Below, in pieces: positions 1 to 9,161 of a stretch of DNA of 64,000 bases (position 1 is its first letter; each line of letters starts with the position of its first letter). The notes under the pieces are model-generated. The model had not been told where the DNA came from and ran no database searches. It saw nothing but the letters and a program-made list of their open reading frames with translations. Position numbers and translations under genes: made by a program. Origin of the DNA: Bradyrhizobium guangzhouense (lineage in GTDB: Bacteria; Pseudomonadota; Alphaproteobacteria; Rhizobiales; Xanthobacteraceae). The stretch spans positions 6,798,001-6,862,000 of the forward strand of contig NZ_CP030053.1 of the NCBI RefSeq assembly GCF_004114955.1. The letters are read 5' to 3'.

Positions 1-2
1 GC

Positions 3-1379
3 GACCTGGTTCGCAGCGAGGTCGCGCGCGGGCTCTCCGGTGCCGATGACGGCGAATTGTTCCTGGAATACAGCCAGACCGAAGCGCTGATGTTCGACAA
101 TGGGCGGCTGAAGCAGGCGACCTACGACACCTCGCAGGGTTTTGGCTTACGCGCCGTCAAGGATGATGCCGTGGGCTACGCCCACTCCTCCGACGTGTCG
201 CTGCCGGCGCTGATTCGCGCCGCCGATGCGGTCGCGGCCGTGCGCGGCGGCTATTCCGGCAGCTTTGCCGCGCCGCCTCCGCACACCAATGTGCGCCTCT
301 ATGGCGATGAAAACCCGCTGGACGCACCAGGCTTCGAGACCAAGGTAAAACTGCTCGCCGAGATCGACGCCTATCTGCGCGACAAGGATCCGCGGGTGCG
401 GCAGGTCAGCGTCAGTCTCGGCGCGACCTGGCAGGTGGTCGAAATCCTGCGGCCCGACGGCGAGAGCTATCGCGACATCCGCCCGCTGGTGCGCGTCAAC
501 ATCTCCGTCGTCGCAGGGCAAGGCGACCGCCAGGAGAGCGGCAGCAAGGGCTATGGCGGCCGCGCCGGCTATGCCGAGTTCATCGAGACCAAATCGTGGC
601 GCGATGCCGCTGACGGCGCGTTGCGCGAGGCCTTGGTCAATCTGGAATCGATTCCCGCTCCCGCGGGCGAAATGGACGTCGTGTTGGGCGCGGGCTGGCC
701 CGGCGTGATGCTGCACGAGGCGGTCGGGCACGGCCTCGAGGGCGACTTCAACCGCAAGAAGACATCTGCGTTTGCCGGCCTGATGGGCCAGCAGGTTGCA
801 GCCAAGGGCGTCACAGTCGTTGACGACGGCACCATTGCCTCACGGCGTGGCTCGCTGTCGATCGACGACGAGGGCACGCCGACCAACCGCACCGTGCTGA
901 TCGAGGACGGCATGCTGGTCGGCTACATGCAGGACCGCCAGAATGCGCGGCTGATGAACATGAAGCCGACCGGCAACGGCCGTCGCCAGGGCTATGCCCA
1001 TGTGCCGATGCCGCGCATGACCAACACCTACATGCTCGCGGGCGACCGCGACCCGGCCGAAATTCTCGCGTCGGTGAAGAACGGCGTGTTTGCCGCGAAT
1101 TTCGGCGGCGGGCAGGTCGACATCACCTCGGGCAAATACGTGTTCCAGTGCACCGAGGCCTACAAGATCGAGAACGGCAAGCTGGGCGCGCCGCTCAAGG
1201 GCGCCATGCTGATCGGCAACGGGCCGACCGACCTGCATCGCATCCGCATGATCGGCAACGATCTCGCGCTCGATACCGGCATCGGCACCTGCGGCAAGAA
1301 CGGCCAGGGCGTGCCCGTCGGCGTCGGCCAGCCGTCGCTTCTGATGGAACGCATTACGGTGGGTGGAACGGGCGCATGA
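3..1379 (+). CDS. tldD: Metalloprotease TldD, C-terminal 458 residues (5' end outside window)
   Basis: TldD/PmbA-family zinc metalloprotease; TldD normally pairs with TldE/PmbA and works on unfolded or modified peptides in the cytoplasm. The open frame runs back to the first bases of the window, so the true start lies upstream; the TTG at 57 is internal. The family zinc motif HEAVGH (HExxxH) sits near base 715 in the context VMLHEAVGHGLEGD, and the C-terminal region with GIGTCGKNGQGVPVGVGQP is typical. Length is close to the usual 470-480 residues, so only a short N-terminal piece is missing. The stop overlaps the next start as ATGA, implying coupled translation with lepB. Family assignment is very secure. 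Confidence 0.95.
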   Translation, partial: DLVRSEVARGLSGADDGELFLEYSQTEALMFDNGRLKQATYDTSQGFGLRAVKDDAVGYAHSSDVSLPALIRAADAVAAVRGGYSGSFAAPPPHTNVRLYGDENPLDAPGFETKVKLLAEIDAYLRDKDPRVRQVSVSLGATWQVVEILRPDGESYRDIRPLVRVNISVVAGQGDRQESGSKGYGGRAGYAEFIETKSWRDAADGALREALVNLESIPAPAGEMDVVLGAGWPGVMLHEAVGHGLEGDFNRKKTSAFAGLMGQQVAAKGVTVVDDGTIASRRGSLSIDDEGTPTNRTVLIEDGMLVGYMQDRQNARLMNMKPTGNGRRQGYAHVPMPRMTNTYMLAGDRDPAEILASVKNGVFAANFGGGQVDITSGKYVFQCTEAYKIENGKLGAPLKGAMLIGNGPTDLHRIRMIGNDLALDTGIGTCGKNGQGVPVGVGQPSLLMERITVGGTGA

Positions 1380-2152
1380 GCGTTGAGAAGGTAACTGCCG
1401 CTCCCAAGCGGAAGAGCTCCGGCTGGGCCGGCCAGTTGATGCAGCTTGCCGGCATCGTCGCCGCCGTCTTCATCGCCAAGGGCGCGCTCGCTGAGCCGTT
1501 CTACGTGCCGTCGGGCTCGATGGAGCCGACGCTGCTCATCGGCGACGCGCTGCTCGCTTCGAAATTCCCCTATGGCTATGGCACCTCCTCGCTGCCGATC
1601 CAGATCAACCTGCCGGAAACCGGCCGCGTCTTCGCCGAAACCCCGAAGCAAGGCGACGTCGTCGTGTTCCGCTGGCCCGGCGACCGCTCGCAGGCCTGGG
1701 TCAAGCGCGTCGTCGGCCTTCCCGGCGACCGCATCCAGATGCGACAGGGGCAGCTCTTCATCAACGACCGTCCCGCCGAATTGAAGCCCGACGGCGTTGG
1801 TGCCGCCGAGGACGACAATGGCGGCAGCGAGCCGGCCTACCGTTACGTCGAGACACTGCCGAACGGCGTCTCGCATCTGATCTTCAAGATGCGCGATAAC
1901 GGTCCGCTCGATAACACGCCCGAGGTTACAGTGCCGCCCGGCCATCTGTTCGTGCTCGGCGACAACAGGGACAATTCGGCCGATAGCCGCGTGCCGCTGC
2001 GCTCCGGCGGCGTCGGCCTTTTGCCGGTCGACAATCTGGTCGGCCGTGCCGATGCCGTGCTCGGCTCCTGGGATCTCGGCATGCGCGGCCAGCCGGTCTG
2101 GACCTGGCTCTCCGGCTTCCGCCTCGCGCGGTTCTTCACTGCCGTGCACTGA
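1376..2152 (+). CDS. lepB: Signal peptidase I
   Basis: Membrane-bound serine protease that removes signal peptides from exported proteins. The 258-residue protein has a basic N-terminus and one membrane segment (about residues 18-38). The catalytic serine is in VPSGSMEPT (Ser48) and the general-base lysine in WVKRVVGLPGDR (Lys110); the later GDNRDNSADSR box is also family-typical. The start was chosen at 1376 because it overlaps the tldD stop (ATGA) and gives the standard N-terminus. An in-frame extension back to 1148 would be a shadow of tldD. Confidence 0.95.
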   Translation: MSVEKVTAAPKRKSSGWAGQLMQLAGIVAAVFIAKGALAEPFYVPSGSMEPTLLIGDALLASKFPYGYGTSSLPIQINLPETGRVFAETPKQGDVVVFRWPGDRSQAWVKRVVGLPGDRIQMRQGQLFINDRPAELKPDGVGAAEDDNGGSEPAYRYVETLPNGVSHLIFKMRDNGPLDNTPEVTVPPGHLFVLGDNRDNSADSRVPLRSGGVGLLPVDNLVGRADAVLGSWDLGMRGQPVWTWLSGFRLARFFTAVH

Positions 2153-2161
2153 AGTGGGCTC

Positions 2162-2509
2162 ATGACCTTCGACGACGTCAGAAAATTTGCGCTGACGTGG
2201 CCGGAGGTCGAGGACGGCACCTCCTACGGCACATCAGCTCTGAAGGTGCGCAAGAAGTTGCTGGCGCGCCTGAAAGAGGATGGCGACAGCCTGGTGATGC
2301 CTGACGTGCCGATCGACGAGCGCGCGATGCTGGTCGAGAGCCAGCCGAAGATCTTTTATTTCACCGATCATTACGCAGACTATCCGATCGTGCTGATCCG
2401 CCTGTCCGAGGCGAAGCGCGCGATCGTGGAGCCGCTGTTGCGGCGGCGCTGGCGCGTGCTGGCATCGAAGGCGGTGCGGGCGGACTATGATGCGCGCGCA
2501 AGCAAGTGA
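2162..2509 (+). CDS. MmcQ/YjbR family protein
   Basis: A 115-residue protein of the MmcQ/YjbR (CyaY-like fold) family, recognised from the N-terminal DVRKFALTWPEVEDGTSYG and the later PKIFYFTDHYADYPIVLIRL. Some members are described as double-wing DNA-binding proteins, but no specific role is established for this type. It starts 9 bases after lepB and is followed 7 bases later by a nucleotidyltransferase gene, so all may lie in one transcript. Family call is firm; function is unknown. Confidence 0.85.
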   Translation: MTFDDVRKFALTWPEVEDGTSYGTSALKVRKKLLARLKEDGDSLVMPDVPIDERAMLVESQPKIFYFTDHYADYPIVLIRLSEAKRAIVEPLLRRRWRVLASKAVRADYDARASK

Positions 2510-2516
2510 CTGACTC

Positions 2517-3083
2517 ATGGATGAGGCCCGCTTCCTCGCGATGGCGCTGACGAACCCGGTCAACGTCGCGATCCTTGACGAGCTTCATCGGCTCGCGCTG
2601 CCGGATGCGTGGCTGGTGTCGGGATGCCTGGTGCAAACGGTGTGGAACGTGCTCACGGGCCGCGCCGTCGATCACGGCATTGCCGATTACGACATCTTCT
2701 ATTTCGACCCCGATACCTCCTGGGACGCGGAGGACGCGGTGATCCGCAAGCTGCAAGCGCGGCTCGATCATCTCGGCGTCAAGATCGAAACGCGCAACCA
2801 GGGCCGCGTGCACCTGTGGTACCCGGCCAAGCATGCCCTGCCCTATCCGCCGCTGTCCTGCGCGACTGACGGCATCGACCGTTTCCTGACGCGGAACACG
2901 CAAGTGGGCGTGAGGCGTGCGGACGATGGCTTCGTCGTTTATGCACCACACGGGCTTGACGATGTCGCAGGCCTGATTGCGCGTCCCAATCCGGGCCCGA
3001 ATTTCTCGGCGGCGAATTACATGGCGAAGGCGGCGAGATGGAAGGCGCTATGGCCGGAGCTGACAGTGATTGCCGCGCAGTGA
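2517..3083 (+). CDS. Nucleotidyltransferase family protein (NTP_transf_6 type)
   Basis: A 188-residue protein with the layout of the small bacterial nucleotidyltransferase-like family (DUF925/NTP_transf_6). It has an N-terminal WLVSGCLVQTVWN segment followed by DYDIFYFDPDTSW, whose DYD and nearby acidic residues would be the metal-binding pair of the fold. The C-terminus (NFSAANYMAKAARWKALWPEL) is family-typical. The substrate is unknown. It directly follows the MmcQ-like gene. Confidence 0.8.
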   Translation: MDEARFLAMALTNPVNVAILDELHRLALPDAWLVSGCLVQTVWNVLTGRAVDHGIADYDIFYFDPDTSWDAEDAVIRKLQARLDHLGVKIETRNQGRVHLWYPAKHALPYPPLSCATDGIDRFLTRNTQVGVRRADDGFVVYAPHGLDDVAGLIARPNPGPNFSAANYMAKAARWKALWPELTVIAAQ

Positions 3084-3089
3084 GCTGCC

Positions 3090-3178
3090 GTGGGGTGGAT
3101 TAGCGAAGCGCAATCCACCACCTTCGATTCCGTGGAGACAGACAGTGGTGGGTTACGCCTTCGGCTGACCCACCACGG
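3090..3178. repeat. Palindromic intergenic repeat, family A (GTGGGTTA type)
   Basis: Two arms facing each other: GTGGGGTGGATTAGCGAAGC at the left and, inverted, TTCGGCTGACCCACCACGG at the right. The same GGGTTAGC/GCTAACCC module recurs at 9042-9157 and 20087-20230. It fills the gap between two convergent genes and could act as a bidirectional transcription end. Confidence 0.75.
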
Positions 3179-3194
3179 AATCACGACACCTTTC

Positions 3195-3758
3195 CTACCT
3201 GACCACACCCGACGTGAACCCGGCCTTCCGCCGTGGCGGCTTGATATCCTTTTTCAGGAAGCAGCGCGCCTCGCGCCCGGTGTAGCCGGGGCGGGCATAG
3301 GTGAAGGCGCGGCACTTGTTGTCGGCGACACAGGCGGCCTTGCAGGCCTCCTCGCCCTCGCCTTCCTTGAGGTCGAAATTGCGCAAATCGCCGCCGGGGC
3401 GGTCGATCGAGGTCTCGACGCCCTCGACGCGCGGCTCGATCACGCCGGCACCGCGCACCCCGGAGATGCAGCAATTGGCAGGCTGTCGCGGCGGCACGGT
3501 ATTCTTGAGCCAGCACACCGCCGCGGCTCCATCGACATCAGGATAGCTGAAGCTCCAGGCGCGGCAGCGACGATCACGCTCACAAAGCAGCGCGCAATCC
3601 TCGGGATCACCCGACGTGACCGGCGTGCTGAAATAATCGCCGCCGGGACGGTCGAACGCCGTCTGGGCGCGCGCAGGGACGCTCGCAAAGGCGAGCGCGA
3701 GCAGCGCGGCACAGGCCACGGCACAAGCCAAAGCCCTTGCCATCATGACCTTTGCCAT
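3195..3758 (-). CDS. PAN/Apple-domain exported protein
   Basis: A predicted secreted or periplasmic protein of 187 residues. It has a clear signal peptide (MAKVMMARALACAVACAALL, cleavage near ARAQT) and two consecutive PAN_4-type modules. Each module opens with DRPGGD and carries paired cysteines (CALLCERDRRCRAWSF...CWLK, then CKAACVADNKCRAFTY...CFLK). PAN domains usually bind proteins or carbohydrates. An ATG at 3788 would add ten residues; 3758 gives the more compact signal peptide, but neither has a strong ribosome site. It lies downstream of gshA on the same strand, separated by about 110 bases. Confidence 0.8.
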   Translation of the reverse strand: MAKVMMARALACAVACAALLALAFASVPARAQTAFDRPGGDYFSTPVTSGDPEDCALLCERDRRCRAWSFSYPDVDGAAAVCWLKNTVPPRQPANCCISGVRGAGVIEPRVEGVETSIDRPGGDLRNFDLKEGEGEEACKAACVADNKCRAFTYARPGYTGREARCFLKKDIKPPRRKAGFTSGVVR

Positions 3759-3906
3759 GACGGCCCCAGGCAGGCGGCCCTTCCCCATCGGAACAGCTTT
3801 CGAGTTATTGACGGCGCTCAGGTTTTTCGGCCGGTCATTTGATCGCCGCAAACCTGTACGGGCGATGAACGGCCTAGAACCTGGTCGTTGGCCTATTTGC
3901 CTAGAG

Positions 3907-5277
3907 CTAGAACGCGTATTCCGCGTAGGCCGGTTCCACCGAGCCGTTCCAGGCGCCGTTGAACTTCTCGAGCATCTCCTCGGCCGGTGTCCGGCCAGAA
4001 TCGATGATGCGATCCAGCGGCTCCAGATGCCGGGTTTCGTCGCGGCCGATGGCGTCGATGCGGCCGCGGCGACGCAGGCCCGCATGTGCCAATACGAGGC
4101 ATTCCTTGGCGATCTCGAACAGATAACGGTCCTTGATCCGGGCCTTGAAGCCGAAGCGCGGCACATCGTCACGCAGCGCCTGGCGCTCATGTGCGGTCCA
4201 GTGTTTCACCATGTCCCAGGCCGCATCGAGCGACACATCGTCATAAAGCAGCCCCACCCAGAACGCCGGCAGTGCCGGCAGCCGGCCCCAGGGGCCGCCG
4301 TCGGAGCCGCGCATCTCGAGATAACGCTTCAGCCGCACCTCGGGAAAGATCGTCGAGAGATGATTGGCCCAGTCCGACAATGTCGGACGCTCGCCGGGGA
4401 GATTGTTGTTGCGGCCGTCGAAGAAAGCGCGGAACGAGGAGCCCGACACGTCGATATATTCGTCGCCGCGCTTGACGAAGTACATGGGCACGTCGAGCGC
4501 GTAGTCGACATAGCGCTCGAAACCCATGCCGTCCTCGAACGCCCACGGCATCATGCCTGACCGCGCATTGTCGGTGTCACGCCAGATCTCGGAACGGAAC
4601 GACAGGAAGCCGTTCGGCTTGCCTTCGGTGAACGGCGAATTGGCGAACAGGGCGGTCGCGACCGGCTGCAGCGCCAGCGAGACGCGCAGCTTCTTGACCA
4701 TGTCGGCTTCGGAGGAGAAGTCGAGATTGGTCTGCACCGTGCAGGTCCGGTACATCATATCGAGGCCGTATTGCCCGACCTTCGGCATGTAGTTGGTCAT
4801 GATCTTGTAGCGGCCCTTGGGCATCACAGGGATGTCGGCGCGCGACCAGGACGGCGTCATGCCGAGGCCGAGGAAGCCGATGCCGAGCGGGGTCGCGATC
4901 TCGCGCACCTGCGCCAGATGCGCCATCAGCTCGCTCTGGGTCTGGTGCACGTTCTCGACCGGCGCGCCTGACAGCTCGAACTGCCCGCCGGGCTCGAGCG
5001 AGATCGCCCCGCCTCCGGTAACGTCATAGAGACCGATGATGTTGCCCTTCTCCATGATCGGCTCCCAGCCGAGCAGGAGCTTCATGCCGTCAAGCAGCGC
5101 ACCGATGCCGCGTGCGCCTTCGTACGGCACCGGACGGTGACCTTCGAGCGTGAACGGCGTCTTCTCGTGCTCGGTGCCCATGCGGAATTCGGACGGGTCC
5201 TTGCAGCCGGCCTCGAACCACGCCACGAGCTCGTCGCGCGATTGCAGCGGCGTCATATCGATCTGGTCTCGCGCCAT
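3907..5277 (-). CDS. gshA: Glutamate-cysteine ligase
   Basis: Catalyses the first, ATP-dependent step of glutathione synthesis in the cytoplasm. The 456-residue protein matches the plant/alphaproteobacterial class of the enzyme. Visible landmarks are FRMGTEHEKTPF, VTGGGAISLEPGGQFELSG, MTNYMPKVGQYGLDMM with the TCTVQTNLDF stretch, and the C-terminal VEPAYAEYAF. Length is normal for the class. A glutathione S-transferase is encoded nearby at 6004, although on the other strand with its own regulator. Confidence 0.95.
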   Translation of the reverse strand: MARDQIDMTPLQSRDELVAWFEAGCKDPSEFRMGTEHEKTPFTLEGHRPVPYEGARGIGALLDGMKLLLGWEPIMEKGNIIGLYDVTGGGAISLEPGGQFELSGAPVENVHQTQSELMAHLAQVREIATPLGIGFLGLGMTPSWSRADIPVMPKGRYKIMTNYMPKVGQYGLDMMYRTCTVQTNLDFSSEADMVKKLRVSLALQPVATALFANSPFTEGKPNGFLSFRSEIWRDTDNARSGMMPWAFEDGMGFERYVDYALDVPMYFVKRGDEYIDVSGSSFRAFFDGRNNNLPGERPTLSDWANHLSTIFPEVRLKRYLEMRGSDGGPWGRLPALPAFWVGLLYDDVSLDAAWDMVKHWTAHERQALRDDVPRFGFKARIKDRYLFEIAKECLVLAHAGLRRRGRIDAIGRDETRHLEPLDRIIDSGRTPAEEMLEKFNGAWNGSVEPAYAEYAF

Positions 5278-5379
5278 ATCAAACTCTAATCAAAACGGCG
5301 CTTCGATCGAAGGCGCGCAGGTGACGGGGATGGTCCGCGAACCCCCAGGGGTGCACGGACGAGCTGGTTTGCCGTGCGG

Positions 5380-5889
5380 TCATCGCGACGGCGTGGTTTC
5401 GTTGACGTTGACGACGGGCGGCAGCTTCATCTCGCCGCACGAGCACCCCAGCCGGTCGAGCAGACCGCTGAGCTTGACGGCATCGGCATCGGAGAGTTTC
5501 GAGCCGACATATTTCTCGATCGCAGCCGAGTAGGCGCCCCACATCCGCTTCTGCAACTCGCGGCCGGCCTCCGTGATCTCGACGAACTGGCCGCGCTTGT
5601 CGATCTTGCATTCACGCCGGGAGGCGAGCCCCTCGTCGACCAGGCGGTCGATCAGCCGCGAGGTGGAGTATTGCGGGATCAGCATCTGCCGCTCGAGTTC
5701 CACCGGCCGTAATTCGCCGCTCGGCGCGCGCGACAATTCCAGCAGCGCGTCGTACCATGCCAGTGGCGGGTAGCCGGCCTTCTTCAGGTCCTGCTCCACG
5801 CAGTCGAGCACGCGGCTCTGCACCCGCATCAGGCGGATCCAGGCACTGGTGGCCTCGGTTGATGGTTTGCGTTTCATGGTCCCGCTCAA
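5380..5889 (-). CDS. MarR-family transcriptional regulator
   Basis: A 169-residue winged-helix regulator. The typical MarR core is visible: an N-terminal dimer helix, PLAWYDALLELSRAPSGELRPVELERQMLIPQYSTSRLIDRLVDEGL (recognition helix in the SRLIDRL part) and the wing with CKIDKRGQFVEITEAG. A GCSCGE segment near the C-terminus might sense thiols, which is inference. It is divergent from the glutathione S-transferase gene across an inverted repeat (5917-5957), so it probably represses itself and that gene. Confidence 0.9.
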   Translation of the reverse strand: MSGTMKRKPSTEATSAWIRLMRVQSRVLDCVEQDLKKAGYPPLAWYDALLELSRAPSGELRPVELERQMLIPQYSTSRLIDRLVDEGLASRRECKIDKRGQFVEITEAGRELQKRMWGAYSAAIEKYVGSKLSDADAVKLSGLLDRLGCSCGEMKLPPVVNVNETTPSR

Positions 5890-5916
5890 GCTCGTCGTCC
5901 GCTTCTTACCCCACTC

Positions 5917-5957
5917 GATGCACCTGCATCAATCTTGACTATTGGATGCAGATGCAT
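5917..5957. promoter_or_regulatory. Probable MarR operator between marR and gst
   Basis: Imperfect inverted repeat: GATGCACCTGCATCAA at 5917-5932 faces TTGGATGCAGATGCAT at 5942-5957 with 9 bases between. Each arm itself holds two TGCAT/ATGCA steps. It is the only strong dyad between the divergent starts, and a -35-like TTGACT falls between the arms. Confidence 0.6.
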
Positions 5958-6003
5958 GTAGGCGTTCTTTCGCCCCAACCAAGCGTCAAGAGGAGGAAAT
6001 TCC

Positions 6004-6618
6004 ATGAAACTGTATTACTCGCCCGGCGCCTGCTCGCTGTCCCCCCATATCGCGCTTCTGGAGGCCGACCTGCCCTATGAGCTGGTCAAGGTCGATCTCC
6101 GGGCCAAGAAGCTCGAAAACGGTGAAGACTATCTGAAGGTCAATCCGAAGGGTCAGGTCCCCGCGCTGGGCCTCGATAACGGTGAGATCGTGACCGAAGG
6201 CCCGGTCATTGTCCAGATGATCGCCGACAAGGCCCCGGCCAAGGCGCTGGCACCCGCGCGCGACAGTTCCGAACGCTACAAGCTGCTCGAATGGCTGAAC
6301 TTCCTCACCTCCGAGGTGCACAAGAGCTTCGGCCCGATGTTCGCGCCGGCGCTGAACGACGAGGCCAAGGCCTTCTTTAAAGACCGTGTCATGGGCAAGC
6401 TGAAGCACATCGACAGCCAGCTCGCCGGCTGCGACTACCTCATGGGCAAGCAGTTCTCGGTCGCCGACGGCTACCTCTTCACCATGCTGACCTGGGGTGA
6501 CCGGATGAAGTTCGACCTCTCGGCGATGCCGAACCTGACCGCCTACAAGGCCCGCGTCGCGGCCCGGCCGAAGGTGCAGGAAGCGCTGACGAAGGAAGGG
6601 CTGGCGCAGGCGAAGTAA
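6004..6618 (+). CDS. gst: Glutathione S-transferase (beta-class type)
   Basis: Conjugates or reduces substrates using glutathione. The 204-residue protein has the thioredoxin-fold N-terminal domain MKLYYSPGACSLSPHIALLE, in which the Cys of GACS is the beta-class active residue. NPKGQVPAL carries the cis-proline, and an all-helical C-terminal domain includes KQFSVADGYLFTML. The ribosome site AGGAGG lies just upstream (about 5991-5996). The divergent marR and a strong terminator directly downstream suggest a single-gene regulated unit. Confidence 0.93.
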   Translation: MKLYYSPGACSLSPHIALLEADLPYELVKVDLRAKKLENGEDYLKVNPKGQVPALGLDNGEIVTEGPVIVQMIADKAPAKALAPARDSSERYKLLEWLNFLTSEVHKSFGPMFAPALNDEAKAFFKDRVMGKLKHIDSQLAGCDYLMGKQFSVADGYLFTMLTWGDRMKFDLSAMPNLTAYKARVAARPKVQEALTKEGLAQAK

Positions 6619-6642
6619 GTCCGCACAGGACGCAAACACACG

Positions 6643-6673
6643 AAAGGCCGGATCGACGATCCGGCCTTTTTGG
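6643..6673 (+). terminator. Rho-independent terminator of gst
   Basis: Stem AAGGCCGGATC / GATCCGGCCTT with a 3-base loop, followed by TTTTTGG. Confidence 0.85.
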
Positions 6674-6681
6674 TTTCTTGC

Positions 6682-6767
6682 GTAGCCCGGATGGAGCGAA
6701 GCGCAATCCGGGGTCTCTGCCTCCAGCAAGATTGTCCCGGATTTCGCTGCGCTCCATCCGGGCTACA
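6682..6767. repeat. Inverted repeat, GTAGCCCGGATGGAGCG type
   Basis: Left arm 6683-6712 begins TAGCCCGGATGGAGCG; the right arm 6736-6765 is its inverted copy with two differences over 30 bases. It sits between the convergent gst and fadJ genes, right after the gst terminator. Repeats of this wording are common between genes in Bradyrhizobium. Confidence 0.75.
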
Positions 6768-6773
6768 AGTGCC

Positions 6774-8984
6774 TCAGGCCGCGGCTTTCTTCGGCGCGAA
6801 ACGGCCGTAGAAGGTCTCGCCCTTTGCCGCCATCTCTTCCAGCAGCTTCGGCGGCGTGAAGCGCGAGCCGTACTTCGCCTCGAGCTTGTGGCAGAGCTCG
6901 ACGAACTTCTTGGGTCCCATGAAGTCGATGTAGGACAGCGTGCCGCCGGTGAATGGCGCGAAGCCGAAGCCGAGGATCGAGCCGACATCCGCTTCACGCG
7001 GATCGGTGATGACGTGATCCTCGACCGTGCGTGCGGCTTCCACGGCCTGCACCACGAGGAAGCGCTGCTTCAATTCCTCGACGTCGAGCGTATCAGGATC
7101 GAGCTGCTTCGGCTGCAGCGCCGAGAGGCCCGGCCACAGGCTCTTCGAGCCCTTGCCCTCGGGATAGTCGTAGAAGCCCTTCTTGTTCTTACGGCCGAGG
7201 CGGCCCTGCTTCTCGACCATCTCGACCATCAGCTTCTTCTGATCGGGATTGATGGCGTTGGGGCCGAGATCGGCTTCGGTCGCCTTCATGATCTTGAGGC
7301 CGAGGTCGAGCGCGACCTCGTCCGAGAGCGAGAGCGGGCCGACCGGCATGCCGGCCATCTTGGCGCAGTTCTCGATCATCGCCGGCGGCACGCCTTCGAG
7401 GAACATCTCGTTGCCCTCGGCGACGTAGCGGCCGACGCAGCGGTTGGCGAAGAAGCCGCGGCTATCGTTCACAACGATCGGCGTCTTGCCGATCTGGCGG
7501 ACATAATCCAGCGCGGTCGCGAGCGCGACATCGCCGGTGTTCTTGCCCTTGATGATCTCGACCAGCATCATCTTCTCGACCGGCGAGAAGAAGTGGATAC
7601 CGACGAACTTGCCCTGGTCCTTGAAGCTCTCGGCCAGCGAAGTGATCGGCAGCGTCGAGGTGTTCGAGGCGAAGATCACGTCGGGCTTGAGATACTCCTG
7701 CGCCTTGGCAAACGTCTCCGCCTTGACCTTGCGGTCCTCGAACACGGCCTCGATGACGAGGTCGACGTCCTTCAGCGCAGCATAGTCCGCGGTCGGCGTG
7801 ATGCGCGCGAGCAGCTTCTCGGCATCATCAGGCTTGGCGCGGCCCTTCTTGATCTGATCCTCGATCACCTTCTGCGCATGGGCCTTGCCCTTGTCCGCGC
7901 TCTCCTGGTCGCGATCGATCAGGACGACGTCGAGGCCGGCACGGGCCGAGACGTAACCGACGCTCGCGCCCATGAAGCCGGCGCCGATCACCGCGATCTT
8001 CTTCACCTTGGTCGCGGGCACGTCCTTCGGACGGCGCGCGCCCTTGTTCAGCTCCTGCATCGACAGGAACAGGCTGCGGATCATCGCCGCCGCTTCCTTC
8101 GAGCGCAGCACCGAGGTGAAGTAGCGCGACTCGACGCGGAGTGCCGCGTCGATCGGCAACTGCAAGCCTTCATAGACGCAGCTCATGATCGCGCGCGCGG
8201 CCGGATAGTTGTCGTAGGTCTCGCGGCGATAGATGGCATTGCCGGCCGGGAACATCATCATGCCGGCCTTGGAGAACACCGGGCCGCCGGGCAGCTTGAA
8301 ACCCTTCTCGTCCCAGGGCGCGACCGCCTTGCAGCCGCCCTTGATCCACTCCTTCGCGGCCTTGATGAGGTCAGCAGCCGGAACGATGGCGTGAATGAGG
8401 TTCAACGCCTTCGCCTTCTCGACGGTGACCGGATCGCCCTTGAGCAGGATCGTCATCGCATCCTGCGGCGGCACCAGGCGCGGCACGCGCTGCGTGCCGC
8501 CGGCGCCGGGGAACAGGCCGACCTTGACCTCGGGCAGGCCGAGACGCGTCTTGGGATTCTCTGCGGCCACGCGGTAGTGGCAGCACAGCGTGATCTCAAA
8601 GCCGCCGCCGAGCGCGAGGCCGTTGATCGCCGCGGCCCACGGCTTGCCTGACGTTTCGATCGAGCGCAGCACCTGCGAGAAGCGGCGGCTCTGCTCGAAC
8701 AGCATCTGGTTCGCGGCGGTCTCGCCCTGCTCCTTGAAGACCTTGGCGTAGGCCTGGTTCATGCCCTCGAGCATGGACAGGTCAGCGCCGGCGCAGAAGG
8801 CTTCCTTGGCGGAGGTGATGACGACGCCCTTCACGGCGGCGTCGGCCGTGGTTGCCTTGACGATCGCATCGAGTTCGCTGGTCGAGGTCTCGTCGAGCAC
8901 GTTCATCGAACGACCCGGAATGTCCCAGGTGACCAGCGCGATGCCGTCAGCGTCGGTCTCAACCCTAAAGTTCTTGTAAGCCAT
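6774..8984 (-). CDS. fadJ: Bifunctional enoyl-CoA hydratase / 3-hydroxyacyl-CoA dehydrogenase (FadJ/FadB type)
   Basis: Carries out the hydration and NAD-dependent oxidation steps of fatty-acid beta-oxidation. Of 736 residues, about 1-190 are the crotonase domain ([40 protein letters not shown] holds the second catalytic glutamate). About 320-500 are the Rossmann domain ([18 protein letters not shown], GxGxxG), followed by the hydroxyacyl dehydrogenase domain ([29 protein letters not shown]). It is the last gene of a four-gene set with the thiolase, acyl-CoA dehydrogenase and NTF2-like protein, which together supply beta-oxidation. Whether it is closer to FadB or FadJ is not certain. Confidence 0.93.
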   Translation of the reverse strand: MAYKNFRVETDADGIALVTWDIPGRSMNVLDETSTSELDAIVKATTADAAVKGVVITSAKEAFCAGADLSMLEGMNQAYAKVFKEQGETAANQMLFEQSRRFSQVLRSIETSGKPWAAAINGLALGGGFEITLCCHYRVAAENPKTRLGLPEVKVGLFPGAGGTQRVPRLVPPQDAMTILLKGDPVTVEKAKALNLIHAIVPAADLIKAAKEWIKGGCKAVAPWDEKGFKLPGGPVFSKAGMMMFPAGNAIYRRETYDNYPAARAIMSCVYEGLQLPIDAALRVESRYFTSVLRSKEAAAMIRSLFLSMQELNKGARRPKDVPATKVKKIAVIGAGFMGASVGYVSARAGLDVVLIDRDQESADKGKAHAQKVIEDQIKKGRAKPDDAEKLLARITPTADYAALKDVDLVIEAVFEDRKVKAETFAKAQEYLKPDVIFASNTSTLPITSLAESFKDQGKFVGIHFFSPVEKMMLVEIIKGKNTGDVALATALDYVRQIGKTPIVVNDSRGFFANRCVGRYVAEGNEMFLEGVPPAMIENCAKMAGMPVGPLSLSDEVALDLGLKIMKATEADLGPNAINPDQKKLMVEMVEKQGRLGRKNKKGFYDYPEGKGSKSLWPGLSALQPKQLDPDTLDVEELKQRFLVVQAVEAARTVEDHVITDPREADVGSILGFGFAPFTGGTLSYIDFMGPKKFVELCHKLEAKYGSRFTPPKLLEEMAAKGETFYGRFAPKKAAA

Positions 8985-9041
8985 GTTGGTTGCTCCTCTG
9001 TGCCGCAGCCGATTTCAGGCGCGGCGGTTGACTGTGGTTTC

Positions 9042-9157
9042 GTAGGGTGGGTTAGCCGAAGGCGTAACCCACCGCTTGGCTGTCCACGCGGAGAGAGAAG
9101 AGGTGGGTTACGCCGAGCAGATGCACTTCGTGCATCTGCAGGGCTAACCCACCCTAC
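9042..9157. repeat. Palindromic intergenic repeat, family A
   Basis: Outer arms GTAGGGTGGGTTAGCCGAAG and its inverted copy GGCTAACCCACCCTAC, with inner GGTGGGTTACGCC and a GCAGATGCAC/GTGCATCTGC hairpin. It lies inside the beta-oxidation operon, between the thiolase and fadJ, so it would be transcribed as a structured spacer. Confidence 0.8.
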
Positions 9158-9161
9158 ATTC

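Noticed and set aside
6678..8651. Long plus-strand open frame opposite fadJ
   Set aside because: High-GC shadow: it is composed of His/Arg/Asp-rich low-complexity sequence with no family features and mirrors a certain gene.
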